Assembly: GCA_028583405.1 (NCBI GenBank)
Contig: CM053261.1
Span: 15,988,783 to 16,052,782, forward strand
Length of the DNA: 64,000 nt
Reading direction: 5' to 3'
Source: Pogonophryne albipinna
Lineage: Eukaryota > Chordata > Actinopteri > Perciformes > Artedidraconidae
Both the position numbers and the translations under genes were made by a program. The notes under the pieces were generated by a model. That model worked only from the letters and a program-made list of their open reading frames with translations. It was not told the DNA's origin and did no database searches. Below, piece by piece: positions 1 to 10,921 of the stretch (position 1 is its first letter; each line of letters begins with the position of its first letter).

Positions 1-2986
1 AATAAGAATTAGACACGGTGCTCCTCTGGCGCCGTATAGCCTCTGGCGCACTATGGCAGAAAGGAGAATGCTATATCTTGGTTTAGGAGGCAATACCTAA
101 TCACGTTATGCATGCGTTAATTGATGACCGTTCAGTGGATCACTGGTTAATTCACTCGTTCAAACTGTTGAGCTCGACATAGTTTGACAAGCTCAACCCA
201 AAATGTCTTATTGACTGTTTACAGTGTCTGGTTCTATCTTTGTGTCACTGGAAGTGGCTAACCCAAACCAACTGTTGATGAAAACTAATCGTGAGGAGCT
301 GCAGCACTCCGGCGCCTGTGGGGTGAGTGTATACCACGGACCACACTGTTACAACACACCTGGAGCCCATCCCAGGGACAGAGAGACAGACTGAGAGACA
401 GACAGAGAGACATAGACGGATGGATCAGCACTGCCGCTCTTTTCACTCTAGAAAATTAATTCTACATCTGGAATAATTGCTTCTTTCTGCAGAGCAGCCC
501 ATGCTGCTTTTAAGGGACCCTCTCTCCATCCCACTGGCTGTCAGGCATTAGTGCTAACATCATACTGCATAGATCACCTCCAGATGTTGTCACGTATAGT
601 TTACATTCACTAAAGCAAAATACTCCTTAGCCAGGCTCATAATATGAGACATTAACTGCCTTTTAGAATTTCAGTTTGAAACTATTTTTCTGCGTTCTTT
701 TGCAGAAAAAAATATGATGGTGCTGCTCATCTGACTATGTAACTGAAGAATGGACTTTAATCCACTTAAGGGTGTAGAGGAAAAAGTATGTAAATCTGAT
801 GCAAATCTGATGATCTCAAATCTGCAGTTTCTGCAAAAGAACCCTGTGGCTGCCAAAAGGGAAAATACTGCATACACTGGACAGCAGGAACCATCAGTGA
901 TGAATGTTTTAGATTAGGGTAATAAAGTGGACTGGAAGAATCCACATTGGATCAATAGCGCAGGGCAGCTTGCCAAACCATGTCATTAACCGCATATTAA
1001 TTCTGGCAGCAGCCGCCGAGCCACATTCTGATTGGGGTGGTTTCTAGAGAAGTGTTTACCGAAACAAGCCTCCCCGCTCCGCTTTAGTGGTTTCAAAGAG
1101 CTCTGCAGTGACGTAGGAAACCTCGACATATTACTGACTTTATGTACGCATGTAGAAATGTGAGGTTATGTCAATCTTGTAACTTTACTTTCTTGCCAGA
1201 CTTTGCTATGTTGTGGACTGATTCCCAGAGAAAATGAAAGCCCGGTCCTGCAATGGATCAAAAGAACAAATTGCTCAACTAACTTTACCCCAAAGGAGTG
1301 TGGAAAAGTGGTGACTGCTAAACTTTAAAGCATTAAACACAATTGTATGTCAGGGAAAGCAATTGCACGAAAAGACAGATTTGAGCTGGAATGTGAGGCT
1401 AAGATTTACCACAAACTTTAAAGCACCTCAGTACCTTATGGCCTCTAACATCAGCAGTGTATTGAATATCAACCATACAATCTCCACCTTCCTCTGCACC
1501 GCTGATATCTCATTCTTCTCACTACAAATATAAGACATGTGTCAAAATGTTCTTCCCCTAATTGACCCCTAATCACATTTGCTGAACACACAGATGTCTG
1601 GGGGGTCTGTCGGACTTATCTCTCTCGAGGGTGTCATGTTTGCTCTGTCCTTTCCTTCTCCCTAGTGTATCATACTATCCATATATCTTTTCTGTGAGGC
1701 TCTACTTCTGACCCCTGCACACAAATCCAGACAATAACTTCCTCAGCTTTGTGTATAAAACGTTAATGTAGGTACTGCTGAAATACACTAGGAATGCTAT
1801 TGGGATAAGTGAGGTAAAGAAAACAGACCAGAAGAAGATGATGCAAGATGTCAAACTTCTATGTAACAATATTTAAAGAAAAATACTTTACAAATTCAAT
1901 CCCTTCATCTGGAGCAACAGGCTAAAGACGATGGAGGTGATAGTTCATGCTGATACTTATTATTGGCTGATTAAGATGCATGATGACCCCTGACCTCTCC
2001 AAAACGTAAACCACATGTGGCCAAAAGAGAACAAAATAGAAGTCTGATGAGCTTTCATACGAGCCTTTGTTTGTACTAAGGCTAATCAGTTAAAGTTGTA
2101 TGAAAAACCCTCTGCATGCCTCTTTTCTTGACCTTTATGAACTCGCAGTATTAATGTGAACAGGCTCATAGAAGATTCAAGTTCAAGATTTGTCTTTTCT
2201 ACATGCAAAAATATTATTATAAAAAGAAACATTTAAAGATGTTTGGCCCCTGTGAAAAGCCTGAATTCAAATGCAAGGATGCATTGTTAAAAGCTAAATG
2301 TGTCATCTTGGCAAGGCCACAATATAAACCCAGTAAGTTGAATGTAATTGTTTCAAGGTGATGATTTCAGTTGGGCCTTAAACGCTGAAAGGCTAAACGT
2401 TAATTGGATTTTTATTAAGTTTCTGCTCAAAACAATAAATCCTATGTAGATTTACACTGACTTTTTAAACTCCACACAAAGTACAGCAGCCTGTTGAAAA
2501 CAAGGAACAAGAGTTAAAGCCGTTTTATCCTATTAACGTTTTCATAGCAGAAAAGACAAACTGAATCGTTGGCCTCAACTTCCACCTCGGCTGCATCTCT
2601 GACATCAGCGCTCAGTAAACCATTGACAAGAATTTGGCAGCTCATATCTGGCTCTAATTAAGGACTCTGTCAGTAACGCTTGGAACAGAGAGGCACGGAA
2701 AAGAAAAGTTGGCAAAGAAGGTTTAATTTAGCAATCAGAGATAGGCTTAAGTCAAAAACGTTTTCAACATCAATTCAAATCTCTCAACAATACATGTATT
2801 TATGCATGTAGTTTCACTAATATCCATCCTGCCGTTGTAGAATGTTCCCGAAAAAGTTAAAAGACGCAAAAATATTCATGCTCATGAAAAGTGACGGAGG
2901 TATTTTTCCCACCATGGTGAGAATTATGTGAAGGAAACAGTCGGTGGTTTCATCAAACTAACTCGGTGGAAAGTGAGTGTTCTGTG
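1..2986. other. Non-coding DNA, no gene seen
   Basis: No reading frame here has the length, composition or motifs of a gene. The stretch is AT-rich and mostly unique-looking. A short imperfect CAGA/GAGA run lies near 380-418. Around 2560-2670 there is a non-repetitive block with CTCATATCTGGCTCTAATTAAG that could be a regulatory element, but nothing in the window proves it. Confidence 0.6.
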
Positions 2987-3058
2987 GTCAGGTTGGCGAA
3001 TTGGTGGATTTGGCCTTAAACTCTGGTGACCTGCGTTTAAATCCCAGCTCGTACTGAG
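2987..3058 (+). repeat. Degenerate tRNA-Leu-like sequence (tRNA pseudogene or SINE head)
   Basis: The stretch begins GTCAGGTTGGCGAATTGG, resembling the acceptor strand and A box of a tRNA-Leu. It continues with an anticodon-like loop CTTAAAC (UAA in the middle) and a B-box-like GCGTTTAAATCCCAGC. The anticodon stem pairs poorly and the 3' acceptor strand is lost, so it is not a functional tRNA gene. It is either a tRNA pseudogene or the head of a tRNA-derived SINE; I see no clear SINE body or tail. Confidence 0.45.
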
Positions 3059-3589
3059 GAGTTTTCTACGGAGGGACTGAGAGGATCACTTTTTAGGAAA
3101 CACACATGATTTCTTACTTAACCATTATCAAAACCAAAAGCCTAACTTTAGTTTCTCAATGTTAACCATGTTCTGAACCAAATTGATTTGCATGCCAAAC
3201 CGTACTCCTTTGCTTAAGCACAACACTGTATCTAGATTTTGAAAGAGGAAATACACATGATTTATATCAACAACATGCAATCTGAATTTAAGTTCATTTC
3301 ACATGTGCACATCATTAGTGTATCCACAAGGCTACAGAAAGCGGCCAACGTCACTGAATGTTTGCTATACATGTATGTTATCAATTACACATGCGGGTAC
3401 AGTGATAATATACTAAATGTGTTTTTCGTCAATGTATAATATAGCTGAAAAATATTATTAAATCATCTTGAATCCAAACAAACATTTCACTACGAGTTCT
3501 ATCGAATGCCATGATAGCACTGTCGATGTTGTGTAGCTGGTTTCAATACGGTTTATTTTCAGTGAACTTTGGTCCTAAATGAAAAAAAC

Positions 3590-4025
3590 CTCAAACTTTT
3601 GGATGGATTGTCATGACATGTTTTAGAGTCATGTTGTAGAGTCACTCATTTTCAGAGTGTCTTGTGACTTTGGTGATACTCCAACTTTTCCTATGAGGAG
3701 GTTGAAATGTATGGTTTTGAAAGAAAGGTCTCTTTTCAAGTGTTGGATGGATTGTCTTTGACTTGACTGGATTGTCTTGAATTGATCCCTTCACTTTTTA
3801 ATCAAGGGCTATCATGAGGTCCAATTTGTCCAATACTTCCACACAAAATAACTTCCATCAGACTTCTATTGGCCTTTCTGTAACTAGTTTTTGTGAAAAC
3901 TAGATCAATGTTAGCTCGCTAACACGCTACACACAGGCAGTGGTAGTAAACATTGTAGCTCCTAAACAGCAACATGTTAGCATTTTTACTGTGAGCATGT
4001 AAGCACTGTGACGTAAGTGTTTATC
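3590..4025. repeat. Worn teleost dispersed repeat
   Basis: It contains repeated 'ttggatggattgtc' phrases followed by a GTTAGCTCGCTAACACGCTA / CAGCAACATGTTAGCATT section. This combination is common in spiny-rayed fish genomes. A related sequence in the opposite orientation, with 'ggcaatccatcca' phrases, lies at 54290-54500. No coding capacity, terminal repeats or target duplication can be seen. Identification is by recollection of the family, not by a search. Confidence 0.5.
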
Positions 4026-4065
4026 TTAAAGTGTTGCAGACCCGCTAGCATGTCTGTAGACTCTT

Positions 4066-4663
4066 AGTCTCCCTTTTTTAATTATACTTTAAGAAAACCC
4101 ACTCCTGAGGAGTAGAAGCTGTAATCTCTTCTTGGTGTGCAGTCACTGAGCCAGAAAAGGATTAGCAATGAGACAGGAAACTGAATGTACTATTTCTAAA
4201 CATGCACATGTTGTAAATATGATGTGACAATAACTGCATTTTTAATTGGGTCAAATATTTATTAAAAAGAAAATGGGTAATGTTTCAATAGCAGGAAGAA
4301 AAGTCCTTGTCAGTAAATGCACCCCTAATAGGGATGAGTTGCTTTTTTATTGCTATTTCTTGTACTTTTCAGGGACAATCTTCTGTTGATAATCCATCAT
4401 GAAAATGCAGCGACACAAACCAAGAAGTTGAAGATGATTACATGGATTCAGGCCAGGGAAGAAAAGCGGCTCATTGCTCGAGTAAACACGCTTGAGGCGC
4501 TGATGGCGGCGGCTCACAATGAGATCAAACCACTTCATTAGTCTGCCACGTTAAACAAGTTAAAGACTTCACACACACATAAAACATCTACAAATTAAAA
4601 TAGTGTGGAAGTTGGCGTCGCTATATCTACATGTGCAACTTTATTTAACATATTTCTGTAATA
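4066..4663. other. Non-coding DNA, nothing recognised
   Basis: AT-rich sequence up to the target duplication of the large composite element. Short open frames around 4350-4540 exist on both strands, lack any recognisable motif and are taken as chance. Confidence 0.6.
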
Positions 4664-4671
4664 CTGAGGAG

Positions 4672-4876
4672 TAGGGTTGGGTACCGAGAACCGGTTCCGG
4701 TCCGGAACCGGTTCCAACATTTCGATTCCAACGCCATCATTTAGAAATGTGAATTTCGGTTCCGCTTTTCGATGCCTGAGGAAATGTTTCTCGCCGCTCT
4801 CCGTAGCCTACTGTATGACTGCTGCGGACGAGAAATGTAGCGTTGTACCTACACTTCCTACAGCGTAACCTGGGAC
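4672..4876. repeat. Left arm of hAT-1
   Basis: Terminal inverted repeat followed by a GAACCGGTTCC/GGAACCGGTTCC palindromic subterminal section and a GC-rich tail. It ends where the first GGGCCTCATT element begins, at the CAG duplication (4877-4879). No coding sequence recognised. Confidence 0.75.
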
Positions 4877-4879
4877 CAG

Positions 4880-6548
4880 GGGCCTCATTTATAAAGGGAT
4901 ATACGCTAAAAAAAATGGCGTACGCCAGTTTTACGCAATGTTTGCGATTTATAAAATACTAACTTGACGGGAAAACGTGCGGTCCTCCACGCAAACTCTA
5001 ACACATGCGTACGCACTAAGCACAAAAACGGGAGAGACGAGAAACTGCGACACCGTTGGCAGAAGGAAGAATGGAGAGAAATATGTGGCAATAATACCAT
5101 AAACAAAATGTTACCTCTCATTTATCATATGAAGAATTCATTTTCAAACATTGATTAAAGCTGATCTTAAAATGATTAAACAAACGCCTGTTTGAGACTC
5201 CTCAGTGCACACAAAAACATAACTTGGAGAAATAAATAAATACGGATGTTATTTAAAACCACCTCGAATATGTTGTGTTAATGTTATGAAATGTTTTCTC
5301 ATAAATGATGCAGTTTTGCATTTCTAGGTTGTACGAGCATGGTTTTATTACATTACATTGCATTTAGCTGACGCTTTTATCCAAAGCGACTTACAATAAG
5401 TGCGTTCGACCAACAAAATAGAAACTTGAAGAAAACAGAATCATATAAGTACATCAGGTTTCATAGAGCAAAAACATTTCAAGTGCTACTCAACTGGCTT
5501 TAGATAAGCCAGCTCTTTATTAGTATATAAGTGCTTTGTTAATAGTTCTATCGCTCGAAGTGGAGTCGAAAGAGATGAGTTTTCAGTCTGCGCCGGAAGG
5601 TGTGTAAGCTATCTGCTGTCCTGATGTCAATGGGGAGCTCATTCCACCATTTTGGAGCCAGGATAGCAAACCCACATGTTTTTACTGATGGGAACTTGGG
5701 TCCCCTTCGCATTTTATATACTACCATGTTTAAACATGTTTTATGCCGTTTGCTAAGACTTGATAAGTCGCTCGTAAAACACAGGTATGGAAACTAAGAA
5801 CACCATATGTGGTAAATTGTACAGCTAATATAACACAACACGTTAGTTGTATTTCCTTTAACTGGTGGATATTGAGTTGCTGCAGTGGAGACGCTGCGCA
5901 CAGCTGATCGACAGCTGGGACACAAACCACCAAATACGAAAACATAATTCAGATCCAGTCGTCGTGACTCCACTCCGGAGGGATTCCCCGATCATTTCTT
6001 ACAGTTTCTCATCAAGGGGGGTCTCCTGTCCCCGGTACAAACACACTGCCTGAGGAAGGCTATGTGTATTCTTTTTGTCATTAACCTTTTTCGGACCACT
6101 TATTTATTTATTTTGGTGACGATCCGACCTCCATGCTGCTACTCTGGTTCAAACTGCATCCACCAAACAATATGATTTATCTCCACCTCCCCAAAATAAC
6201 CAAAATCTGACACAGTGTGAGATGTCTTTGTTAGCTGTTCTGTCGTAATTTCCTGCTATCTTCTTCATAAAGTCAGTCAAAATGAATGAATGAATGGGCG
6301 TTTCTTTGACTATTTATAGGCAAATATGGGCGTTACGTGAAGCCCGCAAAAGCTGCACCGCATTAAGAGTCGATTGTGATTTATAAAGGGAAACCGGCAT
6401 AGGAAGTGCTGTACGCACTTTCCTCGCCGGTGCGCAATGTTTGGTGAATCGGAAAATGTCGGAACATTTCTGTACCTATTTTTTGGATTTCTACTACGTA
6501 AGCAACCTTCCCACGTGAATCCTACGCACGGCGTTATAAATGAGGCCC
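4880..6548. mobile_element. GGGCCTCATTTATAAA element, copy A (PIF/Harbinger-like)
   Basis: The ends are GGGCCTCATTTATAAA and TTATAAATGAGGCCC, in inverted orientation. The three bases on each side are CAG (4877-4879 and 6549-6551), a 3-bp duplication of the CWG type known from PIF/Harbinger elements. Two close relatives lie at 12691 and 13927. No transposase or Myb-like protein can be read; open frames are short and unconserved between copies. Copy A carries a separate 364-bp insertion at 5348. Superfamily assignment rests on end and duplication type only. Confidence 0.7.
5348..5711 (+). mobile_element. Teleost 'tttagctgacgcttttatcc' repeat inserted in copy A
   Basis: Copies A and C of the host element are identical in order around this point. 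Copy A alone is interrupted after ...CATGGTTTTA and resumes at TTTTATATACTACC. TTTTA is present on both sides (5343-5347 and 5712-5716), a probable 5-bp target duplication. The insert starts TTACATTACATTGCATTTAG and continues with the familiar CCAAAGCGACTTACAATAAG sequence, one of the commonest dispersed repeats in teleosts. No protein is encoded. Confidence 0.7.
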
Positions 6549-6563
6549 CAGGGCCGGTGTCGA

Positions 6564-6650
6564 TACCATATGTGTTCGGGGTACCATATGTGTTCGGGGT
6601 CCATCTCTTACCAATGACATCACGCATTGTGATTAACTGTACGGTAATTT
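6564..6650 (+). repeat. Left arm of a long-range inverted repeat (two 18-bp units)
   Basis: Two tandem copies of TACCATATGTGTTCGGGG (6564-6581, 6582-6599) are followed by CCATCTCTTACCAATGAC and a CACGCATTGTGATT stretch. The same order, reverse-complemented and with a third unit, lies at 25150-25263. The pair probably marks the ends of one element that was inserted early and then filled. A target duplication could not be identified. Confidence 0.55.
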
Positions 6651-6666
6651 ACCCAGGGGTGCTCGG

Positions 6667-6780
6667 GGGCAAATCACATCTACAGATCAAGACGAAGCGA
6701 ATGGAAGTCCCATACTCCTAGCGTGTGAAAATGTTTGTGAAAAACGTGTGCAAAGTCTCCGAAAACGGAGCAGTGGCTGT
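6667..6780 (+). repeat. Direct repeat with 24685-24801
   Basis: About 110 bp beginning AAATCACATCTACAG and running through GGAAGTCCCATACTCCTAGC and AAAGTCTCCGAAAACGG to CAGTGGCTG is nearly identical to 24685-24801 in the same orientation. A shorter third match (CACATCAAATCACATCT, GACGAAGC) lies at 25083-25118. It is a subterminal duplication inside the large composite; no coding function is evident. Confidence 0.6.
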
Positions 6781-6838
6781 ACGGCAACTCAAGAGGACCA
6801 TCATATACGGTCAAATTCCGAACATTTAAACATAGCCT

Positions 6839-7560
6839 ACACTGTAAAAAAAAAAACGGTAAAAAAACGGTAAAAATCTGGCAGCTGGTGCTTCCAAAAA
6901 CTTACCGTCAAATTACAGTGAAATACGCTAATTACAATAATGGGAAAAAACCGTAAATTCACAGTAAATATAATTAATTTCCTTTACAGAGAAACGCTGT
7001 TATTTTACAGGTATCTTCCCTTGTTTATTACGGACATAATTTAGAGATAAGCATATAAAAACTGTTATTTTACAGTTTTATCCTAAATTATTACGGTCAA
7101 ACACCTTCAATAAAGTGACGGAACTTAAAGTTCAGCAGTGAAACACTGTTATTTTACAGGTTTATCTGCTCTTTTTACAGTCAATAACCTTTAATAAAAG
7201 TACAGCACTAATACTTCTACGGGCAAAAAACCCGTAAAAAAAACGGTCAAATGACTGGCAGCAGCGGCTGCCAAACAAAAACCATAAAATTAAAGTAAAA
7301 ATACTTTAACTGAAATAAAGTGCAAAAGCAATTAGTATACAGGAATTGTCCTTAAAGATTTTCGAGGAAAACACTTTCCTCTCTTTTCAAAATCCATTGT
7401 CTTAAAATGTTACATTCAAATACCTTAAATAAAGTTCTGATGAGAAAAACAGTTTTTTACATTTTTTTTATTAGATTTGTATGATCAAACACTGAAATAA
7501 ATACAAAACCTAAAGTTCTACAGCTAGAATACTGTTATTTTACAGCTGTTTTCTGACATT
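6839..7560. repeat. Teleost ACTGTAAAAA / CTGTTATTTTACAG repeat
   Basis: It starts with ACACTGTAAAA and GGCAGCTGGTGCTTCC, a phrase widespread in teleost genomes. CTGTTATTTTACAG recurs at roughly 70-90 bp spacing (near 6998, 7065, 7146, 7530), suggesting internal tandem duplication. Similar AT-rich sequence with ACAGTA/TTTTACGT phrases at 24170-24620 may be the other end of the same element. I could not find a matching terminal repeat or duplication, so the boundaries are approximate. Confidence 0.45.
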
Positions 7561-7997
7561 TTCCAATCAAACAGGTTCAACAAAATGACATCACAAAATG
7601 TTCTGTAGGAAACAATTACTCTGAAAACTTATATATAAAAATATTTGTAGAATTATAGTACAACTAATGAATACAGCATTTCATATTTAAACATACTTAT
7701 AAACAGTAGAAACAAAAAGTAAGTAGAATTTTTTGTACTTTGAAACATTCTCAACTGAAAATAACAAGATTTACAAAATGGCGACATATGTTCACATTGT
7801 CAATTTGAAGGAGCAGTGTGCAGGATTTAGTACGTCTAACAATGGGGATGTAGGTTCCAACCAATGGATAACTTGTTCACTCACCCTCCTATCCCAAGTT
7901 TGTCGGATAATTTATATTGGCTGCAAAAAACTTGAGGCCCAATCATGTTTCCTCTGTCCATTCTACTGTAGACGTGGCAACCTAGAGGACAAACAGA
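7561..7997. other. AT-rich filler, nothing recognised
   Basis: Between the ACTGTAAAAA repeat and the 3' end of the L2-like LINE. A 98-codon open frame from 7733 has no recognisable motif and is probably chance. Confidence 0.5.
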
Positions 7998-8337
7998 TCA
8001 GAATCAGAAACGGGTTTATTGCGAGGTAGGTTCACACGTATGAGGAATTTGACTAGGTGTCGTGGTGCATACATACAAATAAACTAAAATAAAAAAAAGT
8101 ACACAGATAGCGAACTATATTAAGAACACTAATAAAAATATAGTAAGATAGCAATAAAATAAAGCAGTCATTTACATCGAAATAGAATGCAATAAATTAT
8201 AGAATATAAAATATGTGCAGTAAGCAATATTTAAACATTGCATTATTTACCATCCTGTGATCTCCATTATGTAATGCATAGAGTCTGCGTTGTGGCTGAG
8301 GTAAAGTGTCAGTGGGGGGGGGCGGGCCTTGTTGAGG

Positions 8338-8990
8338 TGGAGAGAGGTTCTGGTCCTGATGGAGAGAGGTTCTGGTCCTGATGGAGAGAGGTTCTGGTCC
8401 TGATGGAGAGAGCTTTTGGTCCTGATGGAGAGGTTCTGGTCCTGATGGAGAGGTTCTGGTCCTGATGGAGAGAGCTTTTGGTCCTGATGGAGAGAGCTTT
8501 TGGTCCTGATGGAGAGGTTCTGGTCCTGATGGAGAGAGGTTCTGGTCCTGATGGAGAGAGCTTTTGGTCCTGATGGAGAGAGGTTCTGGTCCTGATGGAG
8601 AGAGGTTCTGGTCCTGATGGAGAGAGGTTTTGGTCCTGATGGAGAGAGCTTTTGGTCCTGATGGAGAGGTTCTGGTCCTGATGGAGAGAGGTTCTGGTCC
8701 TGATGGAGAGAGGTTTTGGTCCTGATGGAGAGAGCTTTTGGTCCTGATGGAGAGGTTCTGGTCCTGTTGGAGAGAGGTTCTGGTCCTGATGGAGAGAGCT
8801 TTTGGTCCTGATGGAGAGAGCTTTTGGTCCTGATGGAGAGGTTCTGGTCCTGATGGAGAGAGGTTCTGGTCCTGATGGAGAGAGCTTTTGGTCCTGATGG
8901 AGAGAGGTTCTGGTCCTGATGGAGAGAGGTTCTGGTCCTGATGGAGAGAGGTTTTGGTCCTGATGGAGAGAGGTTTTGGTCCTGATGGAG
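8338..8990 (-). repeat. Minisatellite of 30 units inside the LINE coding end
   Basis: About 30 units (30 occurrences of GGTCCTG, one followed by TTGG rather than ATGG), mostly 22 bp with several 20-bp variants. Units are built from GGTTCTGGTCCTGATGGAGA and a second form with CTTTTGG. On the minus strand they read as SIRTRTSLHQDQNLSPSGPEP-like peptides. The array sits where L2-like proteins carry a PSGRRYRS..TRTSR tail, so it most likely grew from codons of that tail. Because unit lengths are not all multiples of three, more than one minus-strand frame stays open across the array (304 and 265 codons); that is a by-product of the repeat, not evidence of a gene. Confidence 0.85.
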
Positions 8991-9193
8991 CGCGGAGGGG
9001 AGGGGGGTGAACAGTTTGTGTCCAGGGTGGGAGGGGTCGGCCACTATCTTCCCGACTCAGGGTTCTGGAGGCATGCAGGTCGTGGAGGGATGGCAGATTA
9101 CAGCCGATCACCTTCTCTGCAGAGCGGATGACACGCTGCAGCCTGCCCTTATCCTTGGCTGTAGCGTACTAGATGGTGATGGAGTATCCTCGG

Positions 9194-10299
9194 TAGGGAT
9201 GGGAACGATTAATCGAATATTCGAAATTATTCAGGTATTTGAATAATTATTCATGTATTAGAATATGAGTTATGAATATTTTTATAAAAAAAAATTTGGG
9301 GAGTGATGCCTAAGTTGATTACATATTATCAAATTGAATAATTCAATGTATATATATGACTGTGCCATAGCTAAATGTGTTAGGTGACGTCTAAAGGTGT
9401 GTTTTGCTCCGCTCACTGGTCTCTCACAGTGGGCAGAGCTGCAGCTGCTGATCTCTCTCTCTCGTGTCCGGTTATACTTCACTCGCGTTTATGTCCAAAT
9501 CCATCAGATCTAGCTAGTTCTAGCTAAGGATATGGCTGCTGCCCCTCCCTACACGCAGATCACGCAGACTCAAACCTCATCTTAGGCCCAAATGTGGCGC
9601 AAATGAGCTCCGCAGCCGTTGCGAGGTTCCGGCGCTAACAGTTCATGAGCGTGCTCCCCCGCCCCCTGTCAACACTCGCGACACATGGCCAGCCTAAACA
9701 ACAATAAGCGCTGCTTGGCAACCGTGTGTGGCGGCAAAGTGCATAGACATTTTGACTGGAGAGATTTAGTTTTGCCGGTATTCAACATATTTTACCAGTC
9801 ATAGTCCGGTAATTATTTACACTCCAAGAAGAGTCCTACACAACAGACATGGCGTCAAAAAGGAGTAATGTGTGGAAATATTTCGACCAGGTTAGTGAGT
9901 GCGGTGTAGAGGTCAAACTATGCCAAATTAAACTTACATATACATGCTATACCTTGCTATACCCGCAACCTCCGTTCCAGCTGAGAGGGTCTTCTCTACA
10001 GCTGGCCTGATTGTGAATCGCCTCCACACATGAAAGCTGTAGGCCTATAGCTGTCAAACTGTGATCACCAGTTCAATACATTTGACAAATTCGACTTGGT
10101 TTCGACACTTATTTGAACGTGTATGTATTTATTTCCAAAAAATGATTGAAAAAAAAGAAAAATTCAGAAAAAAAATGTGAGAATTTTTTTTTGACCCAAT
10201 TTTTTTTTTATAAGATATGTACATTTCGGTTAACCGGTTAACCGTTTTTTAGGGGGTCGAATATTCGAATATAAATTTGCTTTCAAATTCCCATCCCTA
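9194..10299 (+). mobile_element. hAT-2: internally deleted hAT inserted in the LINE
   Basis: Ends TAGGGATGGGAA and TTCCCATCCCTA are inverted copies. The flanking 8 bases are ATCCTCGG on both sides (9186-9193 and 10300-10307), a perfect hAT-type duplication. Subterminal sequences near both ends contain TCGAATATTCGAA. The 1,106-bp element keeps small pieces of the transposase gene (see 9849-10034) and cannot be autonomous. It is younger than the LINE copy it interrupts. Confidence 0.9.
9849..10034 (+). pseudogene. Relic of hAT transposase: BED-finger start joined to dimerisation-domain piece
   Basis: An ATG at 9849 opens MASKRSNVWKYFDQVSECGV, whose W-x-x-F pattern followed by VKLCQIKL resembles the start of a BED zinc finger, but the first expected CxxC cysteine is missing. 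The frame stops within hAT-2. In another frame, from about 9957, the peptide IPATSVPAERVFSTAGLIV is the conserved core of the hAT C-terminal dimerisation domain (hATC), ending NRLHT-stop. The DDE catalytic core and the helical insertion domain are deleted. The two pieces are out of frame, so no functional product is expected. Confidence 0.75.
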
Positions 10300-10337
10300 A
10301 TCCTCGGCTGTGCTTTTTTGGTGAGGGAGCCGATGTT

Positions 10338-10871
10338 CTACTCCCGTTTGAGGTCCTGGGCGATGATGGTGCCCAGGAAGCGGAAAGACTCCACAGCAGT
10401 TACTGGGGAGTCACACAGAGTAATGGGGGTGGGTGGGGCTGCGTTCTTCCTAAAGTCCACAACCATCTCCACTGCCTTGAGAGCGTTGAGCTCCAGGTGG
10501 TTTTCCCCACACCAGGTCACCAGATGGTCCATCTCCCACCTGTAGGCAGACTCGTCCCCACCAGAGATGAGTCCGATGAGGGTGGTGTCGAACTTCAGTA
10601 GCTTGACAGACTGGTGACTGGAGGTGCAGCTGTTGGTGTACAGGGAGAAGAGCAGAGGGGAAAGAACGCAGCCTTGAGGGGAACCGATGCTGATGGTCCG
10701 GGAGTCAGAGACGTGTTTCCCCAGCCTCACGAGCTGCTTCCTGTCAGACAGGAAGTCTGTGATCCACCTGCAGGTGGAGTCGGGCACGTGCAGCTGGGAG
10801 AACTTGTCCTGCAGCAGAGCCGGGATGATGGTGTTGAAGGCGGAGCTGAAGACCACAAACAGGATCCTGGC
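10338..10871 (-). pseudogene. L2-like reverse transcriptase core, catalytically dead
   Basis: The minus strand encodes, in order, TYARILFVVFSSAFNTI (motif A region), the TCRWITDFLSDRKQ segment, GSPQGCVLSPLLFSLYTN (motif B), KLLKFDTTLIG (motif C region) and VVDFRKN. This is the fingers/palm of a non-LTR retrotransposon polymerase that would copy LINE RNA at the nicked target. Both catalytic sites are damaged. Motif A should read F-V-D-F but is FVVF, consistent with GAC to GTC. Motif C should read FADDTT but is FDTT, a 6-bp in-frame loss that removes two residues including one of the aspartates. A stop (TAG) follows at DLKRE. The copy was open until late but is inactive. Confidence 0.85.
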
Positions 10872-10921
10872 GTAGGTTCCTGCTGTGTCCAGGTGCTGGA
10901 GGAGGAAGTAACTCTTAGTAA

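Larger units (their letters stand above)
7998..10921 (-). mobile_element. 5'-truncated L2-like LINE, split by an hAT
   Basis: The element runs on the minus strand. Its 3' end (lowest coordinates) reads GCAATAAACCCGTTTCTGATTCTGAT, a form typical of fish L2-like LINEs that end in a short TGATTC repeat. Moving 5', there is a minisatellite (8338-8990), the C-terminal coding part (KDKGRLQRVIRSAEKVIGC, NLPSLHDLHASRT), the hAT-2 insertion (9194-10299), then the reverse transcriptase core up to about 10921, where it is truncated. Between the LTKKAQPR end of the upper part and SITI-stop-YATAKDKG of the lower part a stretch normally present in this family is missing. Stops and frameshifts show the copy is dead. 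Assignment to the L2 clade is from memory of fish sequences; a CR1/Rex-type relative is the alternative. Confidence 0.75.

Noticed and set aside
2987..3058. Functional tRNA-Leu gene
   Set aside because: Poor anticodon stem, degenerate B box and no matching acceptor strand; kept only as a tRNA-like relic.
8197..9111. 304- and 265-codon minus-strand frames rich in SIRTRTSLHQDQ
   Set aside because: Created by the minisatellite; several registers open for the same reason. Only the ends match LINE protein.
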